Of a stretch of 64,000 nt of DNA, positions 47,630-57,075 are shown piece by piece; positions within the stretch are counted from its first letter, which is position 1, and every line of letters starts with the position of its first letter. Source of the DNA: Bin25 sp026709415 (lineage in GTDB: Bacteria > Bacteroidota > Bacteroidia > Flavobacteriales > Flavobacteriaceae); the NCBI GenBank assembly GCA_965200045.1, contig OZ241330.1:992001-1056000 (forward strand). The letters are read 5' to 3'. The translations under genes were made by a program, and so were the position numbers. The notes beneath the pieces are model-generated. The model worked only from the letters and a program-made list of their open reading frames with translations. It was not told the origin of the DNA and ran no database searches.

Positions 47630-50600
47630 TTAATCATCTAAATCGCCTGTATAGATTCCAGAACCGATGACGAACTTTCCTTGACCTTCGTATAATTCAA
47701 AACTATATGCGTAACCGAGTTTTGCTTCCTCATCGCCATCGTTAGGATTATTGGGATTATCATAAAAATATTGTAAAAACTGTCCTCCTTCATTTTCTCG
47801 TGCCCCTTTAACGAGTTCTTCGACAAATCTTTTTCCATTTTTGTCTACTCTATCAAAGTTTGCAAATCTATGTTCGAGACTCAGATTAGCGCCATGAAAA
47901 AGGTTGATGTTTTGGTCACTCACAATCCATACATAGACAGAACCAGATTTCCAATCACCTTTATCATCTCGGAAGACGTTTCTTAACTGAGGGACACTGG
48001 TTCCGCCGAGTATTTGTTCCTTAGCTATTCTGGCCGCTTCTTGGGTAAAATCGGTGAGTGTCTTACGATCTTTAACCTGTGATGCCGTGACTTTCGGTTT
48101 GGGTACATTGTCAGGAGTTAAGTTAGGAGCCTCGGAGAGGTCTTGAGTGTACCCCCCCCACAAGCACATAAGTCTCTCTGCCTATTTTGTCCCCGTACGA
48201 GACAGCGTATGCACTTTTTGTGTTTCCTTCGTCATCTTGATACTTGACAAATCCACCACCTTCATTTTTGGCTTTATCGATGAGTTGCTTGATAACTCTT
48301 TTCCCGCCATCATCCCGGAATTCCAACAAGTTCTTACTCTCAAAGTCTCGATTTTTTCCATGAGTTAACAAATCCCCAGTTCTTTCGAGTACGACGAGGA
48401 GATACGTATCATCTCCGTCATTAAAGTCGTTGGGCTTTTTATTCCCATCATCGTCTTCTCCTCTCAACTGCAAACCGATTTCAGCCGCCTTGGTGACATC
48501 GGTCACTGGTTCGATTTCAGACTTGGCCCATTCGACAAATGCTTTGAGCGTTTCAGTATCATCATCCTTAACATCTTTGGCCGTCGTTTTCGTCGTCTCT
48601 GGTAAATCACCTGTATAGATTCCGGAACCGATGACAAGATCTCCTAGAAAAGGACCCAAATTAACACTATAGGCGAAGCCGAGTTTTGGTTCATCACCAT
48701 CGTCAGTAGTAGTTGGATTATTATAGGTGTACTCTAAAAATCGTCCGTTTTCTTTATCCTGTCGTGCTCCATTGACCAAGATCTTAATAAATTCATTCCC
48801 ATTGTCATCCAATCGATCAAGGTTGGCGAATTCATGTTCGAGATTCTGATTAGCGCCATGAAAGAGGTTGATGTTTTGTCCACTAACGACCCATATGTAA
48901 ACAGAACCGGATTTCCAATGCCCCCCGTCTTCCGCTTTTTTTCGGAAAGAGTTCCTTAGCCGAGGGACACTTAAATTTGGTCCTTTATCAAATTGTTCCT
49001 TAGTTATTCGAGCCGCTTCTTTGACAAAATCTTCGAGTGTCTTTCTATCTTTAACCTCTGATGCCGTGGTAGATGGCTTTGGTAAATTCTCAATTTCAAG
49101 TCTTTCGGTCCCTTCAATTTTCTTGAGATCTTGGGTATAACCACCGATAAGCAAGTAATCCGCACCGGTTACGCCGTCTTTATACGAGGTGGCATAAGCC
49201 TTTTTGGTTTCTTCACCGTCTTGATAATCGACAAAACCACCACCACCTTCAGCTGCTTTGATAAGGTCATCGATGACTTCGACTTTTGATAAGGTCAGAC
49301 CTTCTACGGTTCGATCTTTACCGTGAGTTAACAAATCCCCAGATGCTTGGTGCACTTTGAGGAGGTAGGTATCATTCCCGTCATTGAAGTCACTATTTTC
49401 TTTTCTGAGTTGCAACTCGATTTTAGCAGCCTCGGTGATATCGGTCACTGGTTCGATTTGAGACTTGGCCCATTCGACAAATCTTTCGAGCGTTACATCG
49501 TCTTTAACTTCTTGAGCCGTCACTTTTAAATCGCCTGTATAGATTCCAGAACCGATGACAAACTTTCCTTGTCCACGGATTAATTCAAAACTTTTTGTGA
49601 AGCCGAGCTTTGGTTCATCACCATCAGCAGGATTAGTTGGATTATCATAGGTATATTCTAAGAATTGTCCTTCTTCTTCATTGTCTCTTGCTCCATTCAC
49701 CAATAACTCGACGAATCGTTGCCCATCTTGATCTACTCGATCAAAGTTTGTCAATACGTGCTCGAGATTTGCATTAGCGCCATGAAAAAGGTTGACATTT
49801 CGGTCGCTGACAATCCATATATAGACCGAGCCGGATTTCCAATGACCCCCATCTTCTCGGAAAGAGTTCCTTAACCGAGGGATACTTAAACCTGGTCCTT
49901 TATCAAATTGTTCTTTAAGTATTTTAATGGTTTCTTCGACAAATTTTTCGAGAGTTTCTCTGTTTTTAACCTCCGATGCCGTGATGGATGGCTTTTTTAA
50001 ACCGTCAATGACAAGTCTTTCGCTCCCTTCAACTTTGCTGAGATCTTGGGTATAACCACCGATAAGCACGTAATCCGCTTTGGTTACGCCGTCTTTATAC
50101 GAGACGGCATAAGCCTTTTTGGTTTCTGCACCGTCTTGATACTCGACAAAACCACCACCACCTTCAGCTGCTTTGATAAGGTCATCGATGACTTGAACTC
50201 CTTTCAAGGTCAGACCTTCTTGGTCTCGATCTTTACCGTGAGTTAACAAATCCCCACTTTCTTGGTGTACTTTGAGGAGGTAAGTATCATCCCCGTCATT
50301 GAAGTCAGTCAGTTTTCTGAGCTTTAATTCGATTTCAGCGGCCTTGGTGGCATCGGTCACTGGTTCGATTTCAGACTTAGCCCATTCGACAAATGCTTTG
50401 AGCGTTTCATCGTCCTTAACTTTATCGGCAGATGGGGGATTTACTTCCGATTCTAAGGCGGCAAGATGCTCATCTATTTTTTTAATAGAATCACCAAGTC
50501 CTGTCAGTGCATCCTGACCGGATTCAACTTGACTTTTTAAGTCACCTATAGCACCTTGTAGCTTTTCAACTTCATTTTTGACATCATCAGACGTTGGAAG

Positions 50601-50804
50601 ACTGTTTATTGATGTTGTAAGGTTACTAATTCTATTCTCTAAGTTAGTGATTTGACTTGAGAAGTCACCACTCACCTGAGACTTAATCTGCGCAATTTGG
50701 GCTTCTAAGTCATCGATTTCATCTTGATTGTTATCACAACCAAAAAATAGCAACACAGTTAGAAACCCAACACCTAATAATTTAGCAAATGATTTGTTTT
50801 TCAT
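47630..50804 (-). CDS. Tandem-Cache surface lipoprotein, split by a frameshift in a G8 tract
   Basis: Part 1 (893 codons, 50804-48123) starts with a lipoprotein signal (LTVLLFFGC, cysteine 23), then a coiled coil (about 24-120, DDLEAQIAQIKSQV) and alternating units. A units (about 128-256, 430-558, 745-893) have SGDLLTHGKDRDQEGLTL and GGGGFVEYQDG; B units (about 276-427 and 575-735) have SVYIWIVSDRNVNLFHGANA and KFVIGSGIYTGDL. Both fit the Cache sensor fold (GxLLxHG, GGFVxY, VIGSGIYxGD). In the third A unit a run of eight G (plus-strand C at 48152-48159) shifts the frame: VGG-VHSRPLRGS-stop. With seven G it reads VGGYTQDLS and joins part 2 (B3, to 47630), giving about 1057 residues and six units. 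No kinase, methyl-accepting or transmembrane part exists. Confidence 0.85.
48152..48159 (-). repeat. G8 homopolymer at the frameshift site
   Basis: Eight consecutive G on the coding (minus) strand. In the other A units the same codons are ATC GGT GGT; here they are GTG GGG GGG, so a slippage-prone run was created inside a conserved motif. Confidence 0.95.
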
Positions 50805-50854
50805 TTAGTTTAAGTATTAAAAGGTGATTAAATTTTCGGCGAATATAAATAATT

Positions 50855-52080
50855 TGGGAATTATACGCTTATTTTGACATAAGTTTATATCTTAGCTGAA
50901 AATTGACGTTATGAGTCAGCACTTATCGATCATTGATATCCTTCATCTGTTTCCGAATGAACAAAAGTCCATGGAATGGATCGAACGCTGCCGATGGGGC
51001 GATACGGTATCCTGTCCCCGATGTGGTTCTGGTGAGATCACTGAGACAACGAATCGAAAGCCACAGCCTTATTGGTGCCCACCCTGTCGCCAATATTTTA
51101 GTGTTCGTACGGGAACATTCATGGAAAAATCATCGATACCATTGCAAAAATGGCTCATCGGCATCTACTTGTTTCTCAGCCAACCCAAGGGTTATGCCAG
51201 TACCGTTATGGCCAAGGAGCTTGGGGTGAGACAAGCCACGGCTTGGTTGATGAAAAAACGGATGCAAGCCGTGTGTTTGACGGTTTTAAATCAGTTTAGT
51301 GGAACCGTCGAAATCGATGAAACCTATATGGGAGGACAACGTAAGAATAGGTCCAAACATCAGCGGATGTTGTTGTTTGGCTTGGGGAGAGGAAGTTCTG
51401 GCCAATGTCCTGTTATTGGGGGGGCATTGCACCGAGAAACGAACCAAGTCATCGCCAAAGCCGTCGATCACACCGATCAAGAAACGATGCATGCCTTCAT
51501 CCATGAACAGACAACACAAGAGGCGGTGATCTACACCGATGAAGCCCGTTGCTATCGAGGCATGAATAGGACTCATAGCGTCGTTTGCCATCGTCGACGA
51601 GAGTTTGTCGATGGAACGATTCACACCAACGGCATCGAATCCTTTTGGGCTAGCGTGAAGCGATCTTATAAAGGCACTCATCATTGGTGGAGTCGTCAAC
51701 ATTTACAGAGTGACCTCCATGAACTGACATGGAAACATCATCACAAGGGGAAAACGTTACTGGATCAAATGGGGCTTCTGATGTGTCAGACCACAGCACA
51801 TCGGACAGATCAATCATCGATGGGAAAGCCAAAAGAAAAAAAACAATAAACGCTTAAGAAGCCATCAATTGATGGAGTTCATCTCATAATGGTTACTTTT
51901 GAGATACAGAACAAAAGGCTCCATGAAAAAACTACCACACGAACACTTACCAAAAAACGATATTCCCGTACACCTGCATTTAATGGCGGCTGCGATGATA
52001 CGACTAGGGACCAAAACATCACGAAAAACAACCAAACCGAAGCCGAATAAACCCATGTCAAAATAAGCGTATAATTCCCA
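50855..52080 (+). mobile_element. IS1595-family (ISXO2-like) insertion sequence, apparently complete
   Basis: Terminal inverted repeats of 26 bp: tgggaattatacgcttattt at 50855 and its complement ending at 52080. If the last base at each end is left out (50856-52079), the 8 bases flanking it are aataattt and aataaatt, one mismatch, as expected for an 8-bp IS1595 target duplication. It holds an intact transposase. The left end is only 51 bases from the start of the Cache lipoprotein gene, inside its promoter region. Confidence 0.88.
50911..51849 (+). CDS. IS1595-family transposase
   Basis: 312 residues. An N-terminal zinc ribbon (CPRCGSGEIT and YWCPPCRQYFSVRTGTFMEK) is followed by the DDE domain with VEIDETYMGGQRKN, VIYTDEARCYRGM and NGIESFWASVKRSYKGTHHW. 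All catalytic positions are visible and there is no lesion, so this is the only transposase here that looks functional. The C-terminus ends in a basic tail (GKPKEKKQ). Confidence 0.93.
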   Translation: MSQHLSIIDILHLFPNEQKSMEWIERCRWGDTVSCPRCGSGEITETTNRKPQPYWCPPCRQYFSVRTGTFMEKSSIPLQKWLIGIYLFLSQPKGYASTVMAKELGVRQATAWLMKKRMQAVCLTVLNQFSGTVEIDETYMGGQRKNRSKHQRMLLFGLGRGSSGQCPVIGGALHRETNQVIAKAVDHTDQETMHAFIHEQTTQEAVIYTDEARCYRGMNRTHSVVCHRRREFVDGTIHTNGIESFWASVKRSYKGTHHWWSRQHLQSDLHELTWKHHHKGKTLLDQMGLLMCQTTAHRTDQSSMGKPKEKKQ

Positions 52081-52094
52081 ATAAATTCATTAAA

Positions 52095-52103
52095 GGGGGG
52101 GGG
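52095..52103 (+). repeat. G9 homopolymer downstream of IS1595
   Basis: Nine consecutive G, 15 bases beyond the IS end and 49 bases before the small open frame at 52152. No clear promoter elements around it. Confidence 0.95.
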
Positions 52104-52151
52104 TATTTCAAACGCGATTTTTTCAGTTTTATAAATTCTTTAAGAAAAATA

Positions 52152-52361
52152 ATGAGTGGAGAACATTTGATATTCATTGTTGATCAAAATTCGGATCTTC
52201 TTAGACTTGAAATTTTTTATTTAATTCCTCAAAACAACATATGGCAATACATTTTGTATGCTTTCAACCGTATAGAAGGTGGAGATATTTTCAACGTTTC
52301 CCTTTGGGCTGATTCTACGAATCTTGACAAGGACAACAATTGCAGTGAAATCAAAATTTGA
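52152..52361 (+). CDS. Hypothetical small protein of 69 residues
   Basis: MSGEHLIFIVDQNSDLLRLE, then IFYLIPQNNIWQYILYAFNR. No family recognised and no second copy in this window. It may be the remnant of a larger gene cut by the IS1595 insertion, or chance. No signal peptide; weakly hydrophobic. Confidence 0.25.
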   Translation: MSGEHLIFIVDQNSDLLRLEIFYLIPQNNIWQYILYAFNRIEGGDIFNVSLWADSTNLDKDNNCSEIKI

Positions 52362-52513
52362 AATATCTGTAAAATCGAACTTTAATAGCTGCCCCAATTT
52401 TGAGCACAGAACAAAGGTGCACTATGAAATGAAGTCTCTATTCTTCATCTCATAGCAAGAAAATTCTTAGTTTTGGTGGTCGGCATCAAGTCCTATAAAA
52501 AACGTGTACCCAG

Positions 52514-53557
52514 ATGATCAAACAATTGATTGAAAAATTCGACGACCTATTGAAAGAAAATCGGGCCTTTGTTTTTTTTCGTTTTCCAAATTCAGATAGA
52601 GTCCATTTGTACATCCAAAATGGTTTAGCGGTAAATAGAACATCTGAATTTTCATCGCCGGGATTCGTACTAGCCCCTTTTTCTTATCAGGGTGAACACA
52701 GTAACCTATTGATTAGAGATCAATCCGAAGAGTTTTTAATTCAAACCTATAAACCTCGCAGAGAATATAAAAACCCTATAAAATCAGCATCATTTGATCA
52801 ATCTTCGTTTATCAATTTGGTAATAAACGCGAAAAAATATATTCTGGAAAAGAATGCAACCAAAGTTGTCGTATCTGCCTCTGGAGAAATAAACAATAGC
52901 AGCAAGTTTTCCCGTTTATTTTGTGATACGCTGTTAGAATACCAAAGTGCATTTGTCTCTTTTTTCCATCATCCTGAAATCGCCACATGGCTTTCTGCTA
53001 CTCCCGAACTATTACTTCAAAAAAAAGGCCTTCATTATAAAACAGTGGCATTAGCTGGAACGAAATCATCCAATCCTCATGAGTATAGACCTTGGACTGA
53101 GAAAGAAAAGCATGAGCAAAAAATAGTCCAAAATCAAATCCATGATGATTTAAAATCGATATGTGGTAAATATAAAATTGATATTAGCCAAACCTCAGAT
53201 TTGAATGCTGGTCACCTATTTCATCTATTGACTGAATTTGAATTCCAAACCGATTCTCATCCTACAACAATTCTCAAGTTATTACACCCGTCCTCTGCCA
53301 TTGCGGGGCATCCCAAAGAAAACGCTTTGGCATTTTTAAAACATAACGAAGGATACAGTAGATCGTTTTATTCAGGATTTTTAGGACCAACGGATATCAA
53401 TGATTTTTCACTTTTTGTGAATATTAGATGTGCTCAAATGTTGAGTGATACTGTGCGATTGTATGTTGGGGCTGGAATTACTTTAGATAGTGATCCTGAA
53501 AGTGAGTGGGAAGAAATATTGCAAAAATCCAAGACTATTTCAAAGATGTTGAACTAA
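52514..53557 (+). CDS. menF: Isochorismate synthase (chorismate-binding enzyme)
   Basis: 347 residues from ATG 52514. The chorismate-binding fold shows LSATPELLLQKKGLHYKTVA and LAGTKSSN, a segment matching the ALAGT motif. HPSSAIAGHPKENALAFLKH and the YSRSFYSGFLGPTD-type sequence follow, then VNIRCAQMLSDTVRLYVGAG and ITLDSDPESEWEEI with the magnesium-site glutamates. The absence of a glutamine-amidotransferase part and the menaquinone methyltransferase elsewhere in the window favour isochorismate synthase over anthranilate synthase. It stands alone; other men genes are not nearby. Confidence 0.88.
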   Translation: MIKQLIEKFDDLLKENRAFVFFRFPNSDRVHLYIQNGLAVNRTSEFSSPGFVLAPFSYQGEHSNLLIRDQSEEFLIQTYKPRREYKNPIKSASFDQSSFINLVINAKKYILEKNATKVVVSASGEINNSSKFSRLFCDTLLEYQSAFVSFFHHPEIATWLSATPELLLQKKGLHYKTVALAGTKSSNPHEYRPWTEKEKHEQKIVQNQIHDDLKSICGKYKIDISQTSDLNAGHLFHLLTEFEFQTDSHPTTILKLLHPSSAIAGHPKENALAFLKHNEGYSRSFYSGFLGPTDINDFSLFVNIRCAQMLSDTVRLYVGAGITLDSDPESEWEEILQKSKTISKMLN

Positions 53558-54109
53558 TATCCTTGAATAGTAATCCTTTTTAAAATAGCTCTTACAAGAA
53601 GATGTTTTGAAAACGAATTCATTCTTTGAGAACCATATACTCAAATCGGCAAAAGCATGGTTAACAATGGGATACACTCCATCTATCGATTTTTTCTCTC
53701 TCAAAAAGCAAGCAAAATTGCTGATGCACGAGATTGAGAGAAAAAAAGAACATGAGAATACACTGAAAATATAAGCCTTTCAAATTAAAAAATTGGGAAA
53801 AGATGTAGGAGAAGATCCCGATAAAGTTGATGATACAAATCCAAATCAGAACCCCAATAGTAGAAGCGAAAAAGATGGAGTCGTTTTCTTGACATGAATC
53901 TTACAAAGCTTTTTTAAACATAATCTCACTGTCCGTATCAATTGATAGCCAAGAGGAGTTGCATATATAGATCCTTTGAATGGGTAAGTTGAATATGGGA
54001 ACCACTTAGCAACACTTTAGATTACTGTATTTTATCTGTAAGATTTTATGGTTCTACCACTTTGTTGGTCTGTAAAGAGATATCAATGGGCATAAAAACT
54101 CAAATAGCT
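53558..54109. other. Relic region with decayed coiled-coil gene
   Basis: At 53686-53893 (plus) the frame reads IYRFFLSQKASKIADARD-stop, EKKEHENTLKI-stop, then QIKKLGKDVGEDPDKVDDTN and PNQNPNSRSEKDG. It is a decayed copy of the gene at the right end of the window, but without its repeat block. A short match to repeat R lies near 53629 (gagaaccatatactc). The rest is unassigned; aaaaactcaaatag at 54096-54106 may be a piece of an IS5-like end. Confidence 0.6.
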
Positions 54110-55608
54110 AGTCGCTCCTTAAAAACTCAAATAGAGTCCATCACCCCTTTGATATGTGGGATGGAATGATACCCTACTGGCCAAGACAGGGTTTTGAAAT
54201 CTGCAAGGAAATGCGTCTATTGTGCTTAAAATCTTGTAGAAGTGATCCAAAAAGTAATCCCCACAAACAACCCCCATGATTTGACTCGGAATTCAATGCG
54301 ATTCTCCATCCAAAACATCAGATCAAGTGGCTGGTGGATGCCATCGATTGGTCTTTTTTTGAAAAAGCCTTTGAGCCTCTGTATGCCCAAACAGGCCGTC
54401 CGGCCCATCCCATTCGGGTGATGGTGGGTGGTTGGAGGTGAAACGACTCGACCATCTAGGCGATGAAATCCTCATGGAACGGTGGATTAAAAATCCATAC
54501 AGGCCGTACTTCACGGGTTCTGATGTCATGAAACACCAACCCCCTTGTGATCCCTCTGATTGGAGTCACTCCTAGAGACCGTATGGGCCCAGCAGGGGTG
54601 GAAAAGATCTTTGCTTACTCGGTTCAGTGGCATCAAAAAGAAATCAAAAAGTCATCGATGGTCTTATCGGATACCACCGTGCAAGGCAACCATGGGACCT
54701 TTCCGACTGATGCCAAACTGAATAAAAAAGTCATCGATCAATGCCACAAGATCGCCAAAAAAGAAAAGATCCCACAGAGGCAAACCGATGCCAAAGCCTC
54801 GAAAGAACTGGTACGTCAAACCTTGAACGGGAAGCATCCTCGACGAGCTCAAAAAGCCAAAAAGGCCACGTCGAAACTCAAGACCTTAGCGGACCGACCA
54901 GTGCGGGAATGAACACGAAAACGGCCTCCTCGGCAACGGAGCCCATACCAAGAAGAGCTGGATCGGTATCAAAGAGTCATCCATTAACAGCGATTCGATC
55001 AAAATAAAGTCGATGCCATTCACAAGCCGTTCACGGCTGGCATGGCCAAAGGCAAGGCTCATCAAATGGATGCATTGGGGAATAAAGTCGGCCTGATCGC
55101 AACGGGAGTCCCAACCATGATCATCACGGCGATCCGTGCTTTTGAGGGCCACCCTCATGATAGCCAAACCATCCAACCCTTATGGGAACAACAGGAATCC
55201 ATCGTCGGTCTAGCCCCCAAAGAACTGGTGTATGACCGAGGCGGTCGGGGAAAGCGTCCGATGGGAAGCACCAAGAGATCGATGCCAGGTAAACCATTGA
55301 AAAGCGATACCCCGTATCAAAAGCACAAGAAGCGGAAAAAGTGCCGACGCCGAGCAGCCATCGAGCCACTGACTGGCCATCTCAAAACAAAACATCGGAT
55401 GCAGGAAAACGATTTGATGGGCGCCCCATCGCCAACAATCAACGCCTATTTGGCCGCTACGGGATGGAATCTGAAGAAATTCATGGAACCATGAGTCCAA
55501 GATTTTCTTTTTTACTTTTTCAGAGGGGCTTCATTGTCAGTTCAAAGAACTTTGATCATCAAAATAATAGAACTGGAACCACTAAAAAAGACTTTTTAAG
55601 GAGCGACT
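54110..55608 (+). mobile_element. IS5-like insertion sequence, copy 2, decayed
   Basis: Left repeat agtcgctccttaaaaactc at 54110 and right repeat gactttttaaggagcgact ending at 55608 (one mismatch). The flanks AGCT and AAAT do not match, so the target duplication is lost. The transposase frame is broken by indels near 54260 and 54440 and by stops such as TGA near 54909; long open pieces remain (54547-54912, 55042-55494). Closely related to copy 1 at 25886-27382. Confidence 0.85.
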
Positions 55609-56030
55609 AAATAAAGAGTTCATATTCGAGACCAAACCCGTCAAGACATAAAAGCCCCCCCCATTAACCATATCGATGGTGTTATCCGATACCACCGGTC
55701 AAGGCCACCACATGACGTTTCCCTTCGATGCCAAACTGAATAAAAAAGTGAAGGACCAATGTCATATGAACGCCAAAAAAGAAAAAATAAAACAACAGTA
55801 GACCGATGCCAAAGCCTCAGATTACGAAAGAGATTTTGGGGACGGATGAAACGGCCTTATTGATGAACACTTCAGTGCTAAATGATGCAGAACAGGTCAA
55901 TAGAAGAACTCAAGAAATCACGCTAAAGTTGAATGGTAAACTTGGATAACTTCCGAGATTCTGTTATGTCCTTTCGTGTCATTTGGTGTTACTATAAATT
56001 AATCGTATTGAAACCAAAGTTTAGAGAGAA
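55609..56030. other. Third IS5-like fragment and spacer before pfkA
   Basis: From about 55675 to 55830 the plus strand encodes VLSDTTGQGHHMTFPFDAKL, then NKKVKDQCHMNAKKEKI, a diverged relative of the IS5-like transposase with frame breaks. No ends recognised. The rest to 56030 is unassigned except for the pfkA promoter. Confidence 0.55.
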
Positions 56031-56035
56031 AAACA

Positions 56036-56043
56036 TAAATTTG
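56036..56043 (+). promoter_or_regulatory. Predicted -7 box of the pfkA-gapA operon
   Basis: TAAATTTG is a perfect TAnnTTTG. TTGA at 56008-56011 lies 28 bases upstream and could act as -33 element. Transcription would start near 56050, only 16 bases before the TTG start codon. Confidence 0.5.
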
Positions 56044-56065
56044 ACGTACTTTCAAAGGGCATCCA

Positions 56066-57049
56066 TTGATTCAAACCAAGAAAATTGCTTTAATGACATC
56101 CGGAGGGGATGCTCCAGGAATGAATGCATGTATAAGAGCGGTTGCTAGAGCCTGTCAGTATTATAAATTAGAATGCTTTGGCATTATGCAGGGTTATGAA
56201 GGATTAATCAATGATGATTTTATAGTATTGGATGCTCGAGCCGTTAGAAATATTATCAACAGGGGAGGGACTATTTTAAAATCGGCACGTTGTGCTGCTT
56301 TCAGAACCAAAGAAGGAAGAGCCAAAGCATGGAACAACATACAAAAGCACGAAATTGATGCTCTCATCATCATTGGTGGTGATGGAAGTTTAACCGGTGG
56401 GATGATTTTTCAAAAAGAATATGGCATCCCTGTGGTTGGCATTCCTGGGACAATAGACAATGATATCTTTGGAACTTCGAAAGCCATTGGTTTTGATACG
56501 GCCGTCAATACAGTCATTCAAGCCATTGATAAAATTCGAGATACGGCTTCTTCCCATAACCGATTATTTTTTATTGAAGTGATGGGACGAGATGCGGGAC
56601 ATATAGCATTAAATGCAGGGATTGCAGCAGGGGCAGAAGAAATTCTAATTCCAGAACAAGAACAAGGAATTGAGAACTTGATCAAAACCCTCAAATATGG
56701 CAAAAAAAGTGGTAAATCTTCAAGTATTGTAGTCGTGGCTGAAGGGGACAAGACCAAAGATAATGTCTATAACCTCGCTCAACAAATCAGAGAAGAACTC
56801 CCCGGATATGATGTGCGGGTTTCGGTATTAGGTCACATCCAAAGAGGAGGCAGCCCCACCTATTTTGATCGGGTTTTGGCTTCAAGAATGGGTATTTATT
56901 CAGTAGAAATATTAAGAGAAGGAAAATCAAATGTCATGATTGGTATCCAACTAGATAAATTAGTTTTGTCGCCATTAAAAGATGCTATCAAAGGAAAATC
57001 GGCCATCAATAAGAATATGGTCAGAATTTCCAAAATATTAAGTGTATAA
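56066..57049 (+). CDS. pfkA: ATP-dependent 6-phosphofructokinase
   Basis: 327 residues. Seen: IALMTSGGDAPGMNACIRAV, GGTILKSARC, IIIGGDGSLTGG (ATP site), GIPGTIDNDIFGTSKAIGFD with the catalytic aspartate of TIDND, and LGHIQRGGSPTYFDRVLASR. The start is a TTG at 56066; it gives the normal N-terminus, while the first ATG (56093) would remove the first beta strand. Followed by gapA after 26 bases. A glycolytic operon with gapA and eno elsewhere in the window points to an intact glycolysis. Confidence 0.95.
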   Translation: MIQTKKIALMTSGGDAPGMNACIRAVARACQYYKLECFGIMQGYEGLINDDFIVLDARAVRNIINRGGTILKSARCAAFRTKEGRAKAWNNIQKHEIDALIIIGGDGSLTGGMIFQKEYGIPVVGIPGTIDNDIFGTSKAIGFDTAVNTVIQAIDKIRDTASSHNRLFFIEVMGRDAGHIALNAGIAAGAEEILIPEQEQGIENLIKTLKYGKKSGKSSSIVVVAEGDKTKDNVYNLAQQIREELPGYDVRVSVLGHIQRGGSPTYFDRVLASRMGIYSVEILREGKSNVMIGIQLDKLVLSPLKDAIKGKSAINKNMVRISKILSV

Positions 57050-57075
57050 ATAATGATTAAATCAAAAAATAATCG

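Noticed and set aside
48123..50804. Regular repeats in the lipoprotein gene as a CRISPR-like array
   Set aside because: The repeat period is about 900 bp and codes for protein domains; no short repeat-spacer pattern exists here or elsewhere in the window.
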